Assembly (NCBI RefSeq): GCF_016864375.1
Contig: NZ_CP069356.1
Location: 248,001 to 312,000, forward strand
Direction of reading: 5' to 3'
DNA length: 64,000 bases
DNA from: Microvirga sp. VF16
Lineage (GTDB): Bacteria > Pseudomonadota > Alphaproteobacteria > Rhizobiales > Beijerinckiaceae
Position numbers and translations under genes: made by a program. This document shows positions 26,429 through 34,122 of this stretch, piece by piece; within the stretch, counting starts at the first letter, position 1; every line of letters begins with the position of its first letter. The notes below the pieces were generated by a model. It was not told the DNA's origin and did no database searches. It saw nothing but the letters and a program-made list of their open reading frames with translations.

Positions 26429-27270
26429 TCTCGTACGACTCACGAATCTGCTCAAACACTTCGGAGACAGGTTCCCCCGTCTTCGGCGGCTTGTGCGTGC
26501 GAACCGAATGGCTATGTCGTCATTGTCATTGTCGAGGACCATTGCTCCTCGGTCCGGCCGACTTGCGGCCACAGCAGACAAAGGAACGACAATGGCTACG
26601 AACAAGAAGGACGGTACTTCACAACCCAGCAGGAGCCGGAAGGCGCCGAAGAAGTCGGCGTCGCAGGCCGCCTCCCGATCAGCCACCAAGAGAGGGACTG
26701 CTACTAAGCGTGCGCAGCCCAAGGCGATGACCGGCTCCCGGTCTGCGACGAAGTCCCAGGCTGTTCCCGCGACATCCCGCTCCTCCGCAGGATCGCGTAC
26801 GGCGGCCCGCTCGACCTCGGGCGCATCGCGATCGCGGTCCACGACACAAGTCCGCTCCGCCTCCCGCTCGCGGGCGCAGGGCGGCCTGCTGGACCCGATG
26901 GCCTGGCTCTCGACCCTGGAGACAACACTCACCTCGCCGCAAGCTCGCGCGGTGATGGCGGAGGCTCTGCGGGCCGTCGCGAACGTGCTGGAGAGGCCGC
27001 AGGGCACCGAGCAGGGACAGGGCAGCGGAAAGCAGGAAGGCCGGGATGCGGTGTCAGCCGCCGGAAGCCTCGGGGCCGAGATTGTCGCCGCTCCGCTGGA
27101 GGTCGCCGCGGCTGCCATCGGAGCCGCAGGGGAGGTCGTGACAAGCGCACTCGGCGGTTCATCAGGCGAAGACCGCGGCAAAGGCGCCAGCCAGAAGGGC
27201 GGCAGACGATCCTCCTCGCGCAAGAATTCAGCAGCGAGCGGCGATTAGCCGACCGGATGATCGGTCGGGC
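26429..27270 (+). repeat. Large dispersed duplication, copy 1 (intact)
   Basis: About 840 bp here, from CTGCTCAAAC through the 218-codon gene to the GGATGATCGGTCGGGCGG hairpin, recurs at about 53717-54562 with scattered substitutions. The similarity includes 150 bp of upstream non-coding DNA, so a whole transcription unit was copied. Confidence 0.85.
26592..27248 (+). CDS. Ser/Arg/Lys-rich basic protein with helical C-terminal domain
   Basis: The 218-aa protein has two parts. Residues 1-~98 are low complexity, rich in Ser, Arg, Lys, Thr and Ala with SRSATK-like repeats, strongly basic and surely disordered, resembling the tails of histone H1-like and PhaF-like proteins. Residues ~99-190 are helical: LDPMAWLSTLETTLTSPQAR, an [12 protein letters not shown] amphipathic helix and an Ala/Gly-rich segment ([20 protein letters not shown]). 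A final Gly/Ser/Lys-rich tail follows. A nucleic-acid- or granule-binding role is inferred from composition only. The ATG at 26592 has AAAGGA 6 nt upstream. A frameshifted second copy lies at 53884-54539. The gene faces gapR, a nucleoid protein gene, across a shared terminator. Confidence 0.75.
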   Translation: MATNKKDGTSQPSRSRKAPKKSASQAASRSATKRGTATKRAQPKAMTGSRSATKSQAVPATSRSSAGSRTAARSTSGASRSRSTTQVRSASRSRAQGGLLDPMAWLSTLETTLTSPQARAVMAEALRAVANVLERPQGTEQGQGSGKQEGRDAVSAAGSLGAEIVAAPLEVAAAAIGAAGEVVTSALGGSSGEDRGKGASQKGGRRSSSRKNSAASGD

Positions 27271-27293
27271 GGCTCTGCATTCCATGGGAAAGA

Positions 27294-27313
27294 GGGCCGC
27301 CTTGGTCGGCGGC
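27294..27313. terminator. Bidirectional terminator hairpin between convergent genes
   Basis: GGCCGCC at 27294-27300 pairs with GGCGGCC at 27307-27313 around a 6-nt loop. It is followed by TTCTCGT rightward and CTCTTT leftward. It lies between the rightward basic-protein gene and the leftward gapR gene. A weaker hairpin (CCGACC/GGTCGG) sits at 27249-27268. Confidence 0.6.
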
Positions 27314-27344
27314 CTTCTCGTCATCCGAAATCTTCAAGGCGCGA

Positions 27345-27617
27345 TTAGGCCGCCTCAGCGACAGGGGCCGGGCCTGCCTCGTCCATCGCCCGCATGTAGA
27401 CGTCGAGCAGGCTGTCGTGCTCGTCGCGCTCGTCCTGATCCTGCTTGCGCAGCTTGATGATCTCCTTGAGGATCTTCACGTCGAAGCCCTCACCTTTGGC
27501 CTCGGAGAAGACTTCCTTCTTGGCCTCGTTCAGGTCCTTGATCTCGTTCTCGATCTGCTCGATGCGCTCGACAAACGAGCGGATCCGATTGCCCGGAATT
27601 CCAACGACGTCACTCAT
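27345..27617 (-). CDS. gapR: GapR-family nucleoid-associated protein (DUF2312)
   Basis: The 90-aa protein is nearly all coiled coil: residues ~10-45 contain RIRSFVERIEQIENEIKDLNEAKKEVFSEAKGEGFDVKILKEIIKLRKQ in consecutive segments, which is the DUF2312 signature. It ends with the conserved YMRAMDE helix. GapR of Caulobacter clamps overtwisted, AT-rich DNA ahead of replication and transcription machinery and stimulates gyrase and topoisomerase IV. The alanine-rich tail is short. An AGGAGAGGCC ribosome site precedes the ATG. It is convergent with the basic-protein gene. Many Rhizobiales carry one or more gapR paralogs, and whether this is the main chromosomal copy cannot be told here. Confidence 0.93.
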   Translation of the reverse strand: MSDVVGIPGNRIRSFVERIEQIENEIKDLNEAKKEVFSEAKGEGFDVKILKEIIKLRKQDQDERDEHDSLLDVYMRAMDEAGPAPVAEAA

Positions 27618-27922
27618 GGCCTCTCCTTTGCCGTATGTAGACCGGCACTATCCGGCAGGCGAGTAAGCGTCCCGTTAATCCAGAGGATCACTCGCGCAGG
27701 AAGCCACTAAAAGGCAATGTCAGGACCTGGCACATTTCGGAAGAATCGCTTTGGTCTGCTCATGAGGCGTTGAGCGGACCTTCATTTCATTTGCTGTTCG
27801 TCACTCTTTGACCCGGAGCGGTCCTTCTCCAGATACGTCACCATATCTCCCAAAATACTGAGTAGCGTTATTCCTATGGCGGAAGAGAGCTGCGCTGGCA
27901 ACTTCGACAAGGTCCAAGGGTG
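27618..27922. other. Non-coding stretch holding repeat family 1, copy A
   Basis: It contains the gapR ribosome site and presumably its promoter near 27620-27660, then the dispersed repeat at 27731-27827. No other feature was recognised. Confidence 0.5.
27731..27827 (+). repeat. Dispersed intergenic repeat family 1, copy A
   Basis: It has the block TTGGTCTGCTCATGAGGC, then the core TGAGCGGACCTTCATTT and the closing CTTTGACCC with an AGCGGTCCTT tail. The same sequence of words occurs at 40060-40142, 42278-42380 and 48928-49006. The hairpin arms seen in copies B and C are degraded here. Confidence 0.65.
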
Positions 27923-28189
27923 ATGTCTGGCCTGGACCAGATGAATGAGCAGGAGTTGATCGCGGAACTCCATCGCCTTGCTCACGAATGCGAAAGGCTC
28001 GACTTCGCGGTGGCTCGTGTCACCCAGCGGCAGCGGTTCTGCAACGATGCTTCTGACGCCACAAGGGCTGCTCAGGACAAGCAGCGTCTCTTGGTCGAAA
28101 TGAGTCGATTGATGGACCGCAGGCGAGCCATCGAGGGGCATCTGATGCGGGTCAGAGGGCAACTCCGTCCCCTGAGGCGGTATGAATAG
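27923..28189 (+). CDS. Hypothetical helical protein, 88 aa
   Basis: The ORF encodes a short, charged, wholly helical protein with a possible coiled coil (NEQELIAELHRLAHECERL and KQRLLVEMSRLMDRRRAIEGH). There is no membrane segment or signal peptide. AAGGG lies 2-6 nt upstream of the ATG, and an in-frame GTG precedes it by one codon. Another candidate start is the ATG at 27941, giving MNEQELIAEL. The family is not recognised. The regular helix periodicity favours a real gene over the overlapping antisense ORF. Confidence 0.5.
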   Translation: MSGLDQMNEQELIAELHRLAHECERLDFAVARVTQRQRFCNDASDATRAAQDKQRLLVEMSRLMDRRRAIEGHLMRVRGQLRPLRRYE

Positions 28190-28216
28190 CGGCGTTTCCC
28201 CTGCGTGGAGCCAGGA

Positions 28217-29377
28217 TTAAGCTTGCGCCGCCACGACCGTCCGCACGGCGGCCGTGATCTGATCTTGCACCTCCTCCCTCAGGTAGGGGTGCATCGGCAG
28301 GCTGATAACCTCTGCCGCCAGGCGATCAGAAACGGGCAGACCATCCCAGGCCGTTGGAAAGTGCCTGTAGGCAGCCTGTCGGTGCAGGGGCGTCGGGTAG
28401 TAGATGGCCGTTGGAATGCCAGCCGCCGCCAGGGAGCTTTGAAACGCTTTCCGGTCACAGCCCGGCAGGCGGAGCGTATACTGCGCCCAGACCGAGGTCG
28501 TACCCTCCAGGACCGTTGGCACGAGAGCGATGTCTTCAAGCTGCTCGTTGTAGCGCTTGGCGACATGGTTGCGGGCGATGATCTCACCGGGGAAAATCTT
28601 GAGCTTCTCGATCAGAACGGCTGCCTGCAAGGTATCAAGCCGGCCATTCATGCCGACCCGGACATTGTCGTACCGATCCGCTCCCTGGCCATGAAGGCGG
28701 AGAGAGCGGATGATCTCCGCCAACTCTGCATTATCTGTGAAGACCGCGCCGCCATCGCCGTAGCAGCCGAGGGGTTTGGCCGGGAAGAAACTCGTTGCGG
28801 TGGCGAGACCGATTGTCCCGACCTGGCGTTGTTTGTAGCTCGCGCCGAAGCTTTGTGCCGCATCACAGACGAGCCACAGACCCTCGTTTGCCGCCACTGT
28901 CTCGATGGGATCGTAATCGGCCGGTTGGCCGAAGAGGTCAACCGCAATGACCCCGACTGGATTGAGGCCCTTGTCCTTGGCCACGAGTAGGGCAGATCGC
29001 AGACTGCTCACGTCAAGATTGAAGGTATCTTCGCAGATATCGACGAACACCGGCGTTGCCCCACGCCCGGCGATCGCCTCCGCGGTGGCCGCGAACGTAA
29101 AGGCCGGGCAGAACACGGCATCGCCCGCCTTTACATTCTTGGCCATCAACACAAGAGCCAAGGCATCGGTGCCACTGCTGCACGAGATCGTGTGCTTGGC
29201 GCCGCAAAACGCGGAGAGATCGCCCTCGAGCCGCGCGACTTCCGGACCCATGATGTAGGCACCGTGGTCGAGCACCCGCAGGATTGCCTCGTCGACGGCC
29301 TGCCCAAGGGACTGGCGCTGTGCGCCAAGATCGATAAAGGGGATCAGGTCTGGCACGCTTGCTCTAGCGATAGACAT
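28217..29377 (-). CDS. DegT/DnrJ/EryC1/StrS-family sugar aminotransferase (WbpE-like)
   Basis: The 386-aa PLP enzyme has IPFIDLGAQ at the N-terminus, the CSSGTDAL phosphate-binding turn (residues ~67-74), CDAAQSFGA with the PLP-stacking Asp, and SFFPAKPLGCYGDGGAV, whose Lys (about residue 194) forms the internal aldimine. It matches the branch that aminates 3-keto-nucleotide sugars, such as UDP-3-keto-GlcNAcA in WbpE/WlbC. It overlaps the upstream dehydrogenase gene by 14 bp, a coupling seen in WbpB/WbpE-type pairs, where the aminotransferase regenerates 2-oxoglutarate for the dehydrogenase. The third usual partner, a WbpD-type acetyltransferase, is absent. It probably contributes an amino sugar to surface polysaccharide. 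Confidence 0.92.
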   Translation of the reverse strand: MSIARASVPDLIPFIDLGAQRQSLGQAVDEAILRVLDHGAYIMGPEVARLEGDLSAFCGAKHTISCSSGTDALALVLMAKNVKAGDAVFCPAFTFAATAEAIAGRGATPVFVDICEDTFNLDVSSLRSALLVAKDKGLNPVGVIAVDLFGQPADYDPIETVAANEGLWLVCDAAQSFGASYKQRQVGTIGLATATSFFPAKPLGCYGDGGAVFTDNAELAEIIRSLRLHGQGADRYDNVRVGMNGRLDTLQAAVLIEKLKIFPGEIIARNHVAKRYNEQLEDIALVPTVLEGTTSVWAQYTLRLPGCDRKAFQSSLAAAGIPTAIYYPTPLHRQAAYRHFPTAWDGLPVSDRLAAEVISLPMHPYLREEVQDQITAAVRTVVAAQA

Positions 29378-30458
29378 GGCGATGGATAGGGTCTTCGCGT
29401 CTGAGATCAGTCCGCGGGCCTTGGTGGGAGTTCATCGCCTCGCTGGCCCGCAGCAAGACCCGCATCACGCGGAGTCCTTCCTCGCCACTTGTTTTCGGCT
29501 TTCGCCTCTGGGCAATGCAGTCGAGAAAATGCTGACACTCGAGTTTGAGCGGCTCATGCTCCTCCACCGCAACCGGAAGCGGTTCAGCACGGATTACTGC
29601 CGGGGTGTCCCGCGCTACGGTCACCGCGTGCGGATACAGCAGCAACTTGCGCTCCCATGGCGCGCTATCATCCAGCACAATCATGGCCTCTGACCCGATG
29701 ACGGTGAGTCGATGCTCCTTGACCGGATGAAGCCAGGACAGGTTGACCTGAGCCTGCTCGCCAGCGGGAAAGGACAGGTGAAGGGTGGCAGCATCGGCAA
29801 TGGCCTGCCGCAAGTGATAGCCACCGACCGCATGAACCTCGCTTGGCTCTGTGCCGATGAGAGCTAAGATGACGGAGATATCATGCGGCCCCAGGCACCA
29901 GAGCACGTCCTCTTCGCGCCGGATCGCTCCCAGGTTCATCCGGGTGGCCTGAACCCGCAGGACGCGGCCGATGGCGCCGGTCGCGATGAGGTTCTGGAGC
30001 CTGGAAAAGGCAGGGTGATACTGGAGAATATGACCCACCATCAGCCGTCGATCCAAGCGCCGCGCCAAGTGTGTCAACTCCTCGGCATGCTTGAGTTCAA
30101 GCGCGAGCGGCTTTTCGACGAACACATGTTTCCCGGCCAGAAGGGCAAGCCTGGCGAGGTGATGATGGGCTGACGGTTGCGTCGTGATCGCCACCGCTTG
30201 GATCGAAGGCTCGGCCAGGATCTGGTCGAAGGACAGAGCTCGGCTACCATGCCGGGCAGCGACAGTCTCGACGGCCTCGGAGTGATGATCAGCAACAGCA
30301 CCGAGACAGCCCAGTTCGGCAAAGCAGCGGGCCAGGTTCTTGCCCCAGGCTCCACAGCCGATCACCGCAACCTGAGTGCTCGCTGCTTTGCCTGGGAGTT
30401 GAATCGGTTGCGATAGCAACTCAATCCGTCCAAGCTCGGCTCGATGATGTCTCGACAT
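29364..30458 (-). CDS. Gfo/Idh/MocA-family nucleotide-sugar dehydrogenase (WlbA/WbpB-like)
   Basis: The 364-aa protein starts with a ~28-aa extension, then a Rossmann motif (VAVIGCGAWGKNLARCF). EKPLALE with the catalytic Lys follows at about residue 120, and the HILQYHPAF and GPHDISVIL segments are typical of the WlbA branch, which oxidises the 3-OH of UDP-GlcNAcA. The extension may be mistranslated; a start nearer the Rossmann motif is possible, but no better ribosome site was found. It forms a two-gene operon with the overlapping aminotransferase. WlbA-type enzymes usually recycle NADH internally with 2-oxoglutarate, which fits the coupling. Confidence 0.9.
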   Translation of the reverse strand: MSRHHRAELGRIELLSQPIQLPGKAASTQVAVIGCGAWGKNLARCFAELGCLGAVADHHSEAVETVAARHGSRALSFDQILAEPSIQAVAITTQPSAHHHLARLALLAGKHVFVEKPLALELKHAEELTHLARRLDRRLMVGHILQYHPAFSRLQNLIATGAIGRVLRVQATRMNLGAIRREEDVLWCLGPHDISVILALIGTEPSEVHAVGGYHLRQAIADAATLHLSFPAGEQAQVNLSWLHPVKEHRLTVIGSEAMIVLDDSAPWERKLLLYPHAVTVARDTPAVIRAEPLPVAVEEHEPLKLECQHFLDCIAQRRKPKTSGEEGLRVMRVLLRASEAMNSHQGPRTDLRREDPIHRHVYR

Positions 30459-30608
30459 GGGCTCCCCTTGTCTGGCGCTCAGGTGTGCACCATCAACACG
30501 AGCGGGTCGATGGGCACCTTGAGATCCAAGCGATGTTGTGTCCGGACTTCTGCGAATTGCGCGGCCCGGGCTTCCCCCGGGGCCTCTTCTGCGGGTGCTG
30601 CGGCGCTC

Positions 30609-31385
30609 TTAGTAGGTGCCGAACTTGAAGTTCAGCTTGGCCCGGGCGACGAAGAAGTCCTGCTCGTCATTGTCCCGCGGCAGGAACACATCAACCGGCG
30701 CTCCGCCAACCGGCGTGAAGGTGCCGATGCGGCCGTCGTCATCATCGTCCTGATCGATGCTGACCCACAGACCCTCCAGGCCAAGGGTGACGGCTGAGGA
30801 GCCGAACCAGTTCACCGGCAGGGCCCACTCGACACCACCGCCGGCCGTCCAGCCGGTGTTGTTGTCGGTGTAGGCCAGACCACCGGTGGCGTAGACCAGG
30901 AAGCGGTCGAAGGCGACACCGGCGCGCAGGCGCACCGTGCCCCACCAATCCGAAGAGTCCTCGAATTCGCCGGGCACGAAGGTGCCGGCAAAGCCCGGGC
31001 CTGGGATGAACACCGCATCATTGTCGTCGGTGTCAATCCACTGGATGTCGGCCTCGGCACCGATCACGAACGCGCCGATCTGGTAGTTGTAGCCGATCTG
31101 GCCGCCGCCGGTGAAGTTGCCGTCGTTGCCGTTGTCGAAGTTGAGCGTGCCCACGAGGCCGGCCGGAATGCCCGGGCCGGTCAGCACCACGGTTTCGTTA
31201 TCATCGTCACGCCAGCCCCAGCCGAGGTTGCCACCGACATAGAAGCCGGTCCAGGTGAAGACTGGAACAGCCGCAATCGGGGCCGGCGGAGGCGCTGCGC
31301 TTGGAAGGTCGGCCGCGAAGGCCGTGGAGACCGCCGCGGTTGAGAGGGCTGTGGCAGCAAGCAACCCAAGAAGTCGAGATTTCAT
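30609..31385 (-). CDS. Omp25/Omp31-type outer-membrane beta-barrel protein
   Basis: The 258-aa protein begins with a Sec signal peptide (residues 1-~24, ...STAFAAD), then a Pro/Ala-rich linker (PSAAPPPAPIAAVP) and the FTWTGFYVGGNLGWGW motif that opens the rhizobial Omp25/Omp31/RopB-type 8-stranded barrel. Alternating strands follow (GGGQIGYNYQIGAFVIGAEADIQW, RLRAGVAFDRFLVYATGGLAY in parts) and the last residues end in an aromatic-rich beta-signal (ARAKLNFKFGTY). Acidic loops rich in Asp may bind cations. The ATG at 31385 has AAGGGGA upstream; the ORF extension beyond it is spurious. It stands alone, downstream of a putative promoter region near 31.4 kb. Confidence 0.9.
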   Translation of the reverse strand: MKSRLLGLLAATALSTAAVSTAFAADLPSAAPPPAPIAAVPVFTWTGFYVGGNLGWGWRDDDNETVVLTGPGIPAGLVGTLNFDNGNDGNFTGGGQIGYNYQIGAFVIGAEADIQWIDTDDNDAVFIPGPGFAGTFVPGEFEDSSDWWGTVRLRAGVAFDRFLVYATGGLAYTDNNTGWTAGGGVEWALPVNWFGSSAVTLGLEGLWVSIDQDDDDDGRIGTFTPVGGAPVDVFLPRDNDEQDFFVARAKLNFKFGTY

Positions 31386-31543
31386 GAGCAATCCCCTTAT
31401 GTGCAAAGATCCACAAGGGCAGAGTATGAACCGCCATCCAAGAAGGCCTATAGCAAAGATGCAACACTTCGCTGATTTGCGCAGCAACGTCAGTAATTCT
31501 GACGTGAATACATGCCTACAAACTCATGAATACCTTGTCTGAT
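31386..31543. other. Upstream region of the outer-membrane protein gene
   Basis: It should hold the leftward promoter of the barrel protein, and the stretch is more AT-rich than its neighbours. No exact -35/-10 pair was fixed. Confidence 0.35.
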
Positions 31544-31572
31544 TTGACAGGTAGGGCGTGGCATGGCCTACT
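31544..31572 (+). promoter_or_regulatory. Predicted promoter of the candidate sRNA
   Basis: TTGACA at 31544-31549, a 17-bp spacer, then CCTACT at 31567-31572. The -35 box is perfect and the -10 box is weak against TATAAT but acceptable for an alphaproteobacterial sigma-70 promoter. Transcription would start near 31579. Confidence 0.45.
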
Positions 31573-31578
31573 GGCCTG

Positions 31579-31645
31579 GCTTCGGAGCAACCCCGAAGGC
31601 GAGGAGATCACTCAACCCTGCCCCGATATCGGAGCAGGGTTTTTG
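31579..31645 (+). ncRNA. Candidate small RNA with two hairpins and intrinsic terminator
   Basis: The ~67-nt transcript would contain a 5' hairpin (CTTCGG pairing with CCGAAG, around 31581-31601) and a single-stranded GCGAGGAGATCACTC segment. It ends in a strong terminator stem (ACCCTGC/GCAGGGT) with a T-run. This compact layout is typical of rhizobial trans-acting sRNAs, but I cannot match it to a named family. An 80-codon ORF covering the interval has no protein-like character. No protein-coding gene lies upstream on this strand that could own the terminator. Confidence 0.5.
31615..31645 (+). terminator. Rho-independent terminator of the candidate sRNA
   Basis: ACCCTGC pairs with GCAGGGT around a loop that itself contains CCGATATCGG, followed directly by TTTTTG. 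It is one of the clearest intrinsic terminators in the window and points rightward. Confidence 0.8.
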
Positions 31646-32003
31646 TTGGCACGCTCATTACGACCATCCAGTTCCATGAATGGCCTTCCGCGCAATTCGC
31701 GCCCGGGCACGGCGGAGGCCCCGGATGACCGATATGGTGGCTACGGTCATCCGAGACCTTGCCGGTGACAGGGCCAACAGGGGGCGGTCGACCCGTCACA
31801 AGCTGCGGACCATTCTTCACGAGTTGCGGAGCGAGATCTCTTGGCGGAGAGAAGGAATGATCCGCTCGAAGCATCGGTGCGGGTTGCTGGAGGCAGGTCA
31901 CAGAAGCTCGGATTGGCTCCGCGAAACCTCCAGCCCCAACACCTCGTACGTTTGCAGCAAGCCGCCTCACCCCATGAGGTTGGCTGCCCTCGGCTCGGGA
32001 TAA
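31646..32003. other. Gene-free stretch between candidate sRNA and RTX gene
   Basis: No ORF here shows family resemblance on either strand. No further structure was recognised apart from the RTX terminator that begins at 32004. Confidence 0.4.
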
Positions 32004-32028
32004 GCGTCACGGCCGAGAGCCGTGACGC
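32004..32028 (-). terminator. Terminator hairpin of the RTX gene
   Basis: GCGTCACGGC at 32004-32013 pairs perfectly with GCCGTGACGC at 32019-32028 around a 5-nt loop. It lies 10 bp beyond the leftward RTX stop codon. The downstream sequence TTAT on that strand is only a weak U-tract. Confidence 0.6.
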
Positions 32029-32037
32029 CCTTACGCT

Positions 32038-32724
32038 TTATTGGATTGAGAAGTAGTCGCCCGGGTTGCTGTTCACGTCCTCAGCATCGACATTGACGAG
32101 CGTGATCGTGTCGCCGTGACCCAAGTCGATAACTGTGTTGTCGCCGACCTGCTGAACGCGATCGGCAAGATCGTCGGCCGTCGCGATATCGGTGCCGTTG
32201 ATCCCTTTGGAGATCTGCAGCAGATCCTGGCCCGGCTTGAAATCCAGCACGACATCATTGCCGCCGCCGCCGGTGAAGACGAACGTGTCGCCACCCGCGC
32301 CGCCGACGAGAAGGTCGTCACCCGCTCCGCCTTCAATGAGATCGGCTCCGGAGCCGCTGCGCAGGATGTCGTCGCCCGCGCCGCCCTGCAGCAGGTCAGC
32401 GCCAGCACCGCCGTCAAGCGCGTCGTTGCCGACCCCTCCGAGCACGATGTCAGTGCCAGCGCCGCCGTCGAGATCATCGTCCCCATCGTCGCCGAGCAGG
32501 TGATCGACTCCGGAACCGCCGAGCAGGTTGTCGCCACCCGCACCACCAGAGAGCCAGTCCTCCCCGGCGCCGCCATCGAGCAGGTCTGCACCGTCCTCGC
32601 CGTACAGATCGTCGTCGCCGCTTCGGCCGAAGATCAGATCGTCTCCGCCATGGCCGAAGATAGCGTCTGCCCCGGAGGCGCCCTGCAAGTGATCGATGTT
32701 CTCGCTACCGCCGATTGTTGCCAT
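32038..32724 (-). CDS. Small RTX (hemolysin-type Ca2+-binding repeat) protein
   Basis: The 228-aa acidic protein consists of about fourteen glycine- and aspartate-rich nonapeptide repeats of the GGxGxDxLx type (residues ~20-150), which fold into a calcium-filled parallel beta-roll. A C-terminal ~75-residue segment (FVFTGGGGNDVVLDFKPGQDLLQI onward) resembles the end domain of type I secreted RTX proteins. There is no N-terminal signal peptide and no catalytic domain, so it is probably exported by an HlyBD/TolC-type system encoded elsewhere and acts as a surface or matrix protein. AGGAG lies 6 nt before the ATG. A terminator follows it, so it is monocistronic, with a long AT-rich upstream region. 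Confidence 0.92.
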   Translation of the reverse strand: MATIGGSENIDHLQGASGADAIFGHGGDDLIFGRSGDDDLYGEDGADLLDGGAGEDWLSGGAGGDNLLGGSGVDHLLGDDGDDDLDGGAGTDIVLGGVGNDALDGGAGADLLQGGAGDDILRSGSGADLIEGGAGDDLLVGGAGGDTFVFTGGGGNDVVLDFKPGQDLLQISKGINGTDIATADDLADRVQQVGDNTVIDLGHGDTITLVNVDAEDVNSNPGDYFSIQ

Positions 32725-33408
32725 GTCATTCTCCTGTGTTGTGTCTGCCCGGCGAGCGGGCGCGTGCCGATGCGCCAGCTCGTGAGGATCAAACGGATTG
32801 AACAGTGAGAGCGCTCTGAGCGCGTGCTTGTGGAGCTGGATGCGATGTTCACTGCATTTCGCGTCAGCCAGCGAATTCTGGATAGAAGAGATTCGGATCA
32901 GTGTAAACCCTCAGACAGTACTTCTTAATACTGCTCTCTAATCTCCGTGAATTTGCCACACAAAAAGCTCGAAGAGCACAGAAGTAATTCATGCATAATA
33001 GAACGACTTTCGACATAAATAGTTTACTATGCTCACTGTTTTAACGATAAATGCTTACGGATCACTGGGTTAGCATCATTGATGAGTTGCGTCCCAGATG
33101 GCAAAGACAGCCAGAAGGGTGTGGGACAGCGTGTGAATGCCTCCGCGGTGAAGGTGCCTGCTCCCATGGGGTTGATCCCATTGTCGCCTTGGCTAGGCAG
33201 GCCCGCGGGTGGCGACCGCTTCTACGCGAGCACTAGCAGGCCTTCGAGATCCGTGGAGGTCCTGTGCCAGCCGCAGGGCGTGAGTGTCCTTCATCCAACC
33301 ACTTGCGTGGTGTCCGGCAGTCCTTGGGGGCGATCACCGAGTCGATGAACGACTTCCGTCGCATTTGACCGCTATCAAGCAACGCCCGAACCAAATCGGC
33401 AGGCTGAC
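32725..33408. other. Long AT-rich intergenic region upstream of the RTX gene
   Basis: Bases ~32880-33060 are clearly more AT-rich than the rest of the window (for example CATAAATAGTTTACTATG), which suggests a regulated or transferred promoter region. No gene or operator could be assigned. It separates the RTX gene from the divergent 89-aa gene. Confidence 0.45.
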
Positions 33409-33678
33409 ATGGATGACGATCTCACCGATCTTTCGCGGGATGATCTCGTCGCGGAGGTGATCCGGCTCCGGAATGGCATCCGCGCACACCGCGACAGCAG
33501 CGGTCACGAACTCTGTTGGCATCACCCGCAATTATGGGGATTATTGCCCGAACCGATCCCCGATGACATCAAGGTGCCGGCCTGGCCGCAGTTCCTCCGC
33601 GGCTGCCTCCGCTACCGGGAGTCTCTCGACCGCCAGCTTCCCCAGGCTCCCCGCGTTGACGTTGAGTTCGACCACTAG
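33409..33678 (+). CDS. Conserved hypothetical protein, 89 aa
   Basis: The small acidic protein opens with a helical LTDLSRDDLVAEVIRLRNGIRAHRD segment. It is followed by CWHHPQLWGLLPE, PAWPQFLRGCLRYRESLDRQLP and a short tail. The N-terminal helix is typical of small cytosolic proteins of unknown function that are widespread in Rhizobiales; I recognise the type but know no function. There is no signal peptide or membrane helix. GGCAGGC lies upstream of the ATG. The conserved His/Cys/Trp cluster (CWHHPQLWG) could be structural. Confidence 0.65.
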   Translation: MDDDLTDLSRDDLVAEVIRLRNGIRAHRDSSGHELCWHHPQLWGLLPEPIPDDIKVPAWPQFLRGCLRYRESLDRQLPQAPRVDVEFDH

Positions 33679-34122
33679 AGGTCCCCACGCTGCGTCCGCG
33701 AGAGCCATGGCATCTGCGCGCATCCTCGTAAACTTGCGGTGACCATCATCTTGGCGGAGCCGACCATCGTTCCATGTGGTCCGCCGCTCTCGACCTCGTG
33801 CCGAAGTCTTGAGCGGCACTTGGACATTTCCGGAGGTGCAACCGGTGTATTGATGATGACGCGTGGCGGCGAAAGGTCAGCTCCTGGCACTCCTGAGACG
33901 TAAGCGCTTGGTCCGCTTCCGCGGTCATGAGCCGACATTTGTTGGGCGACCGGAGGGTGAACAGCTGACCCCACGCGGACGCTTGGGCATGCCAACTGCA
34001 CTCTGGCCAGGCTCGCAGCCCACGCGCTTTGGAATACCTCACGGGGTGTGGTCTCCCGTCAGTAGAGGAAGTATTCTCCCGCCGAGGCAGCGGGCGAGCT
34101 CTCATTGAGGAGGTCTTTTCCC
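33679..34122. other. Gene-free stretch with repeat family 2, copy 2
   Basis: It contains the degenerate dispersed repeat at 33906-33971 and, at its end, the GAGGAGG ribosome site of the next gene. No ORF looks genuine. Confidence 0.45.
33906..33971 (+). repeat. Dispersed intergenic repeat family 2, copy 2
   Basis: GCTTGGTCCGCTTCCGCGG, then GAGCCGACATT, GGAGGGTGAACAG and CTGACC follow in the same order as in the copies at 601-668 and 52251-52316. Confidence 0.6.

Noticed and set aside
31526..31768. 80-codon ORF MNTLSDLTGRAWHG...
   Set aside because: No ribosome site or family, and an intrinsic terminator lies inside it; the sRNA explanation fits better.
32116..32808. 230-codon plus-strand ORF opposite the RTX gene
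   Set aside because: Shadow of the glycine/aspartate repeats, which read as Val/Ala/Glu repeats on the other strand.
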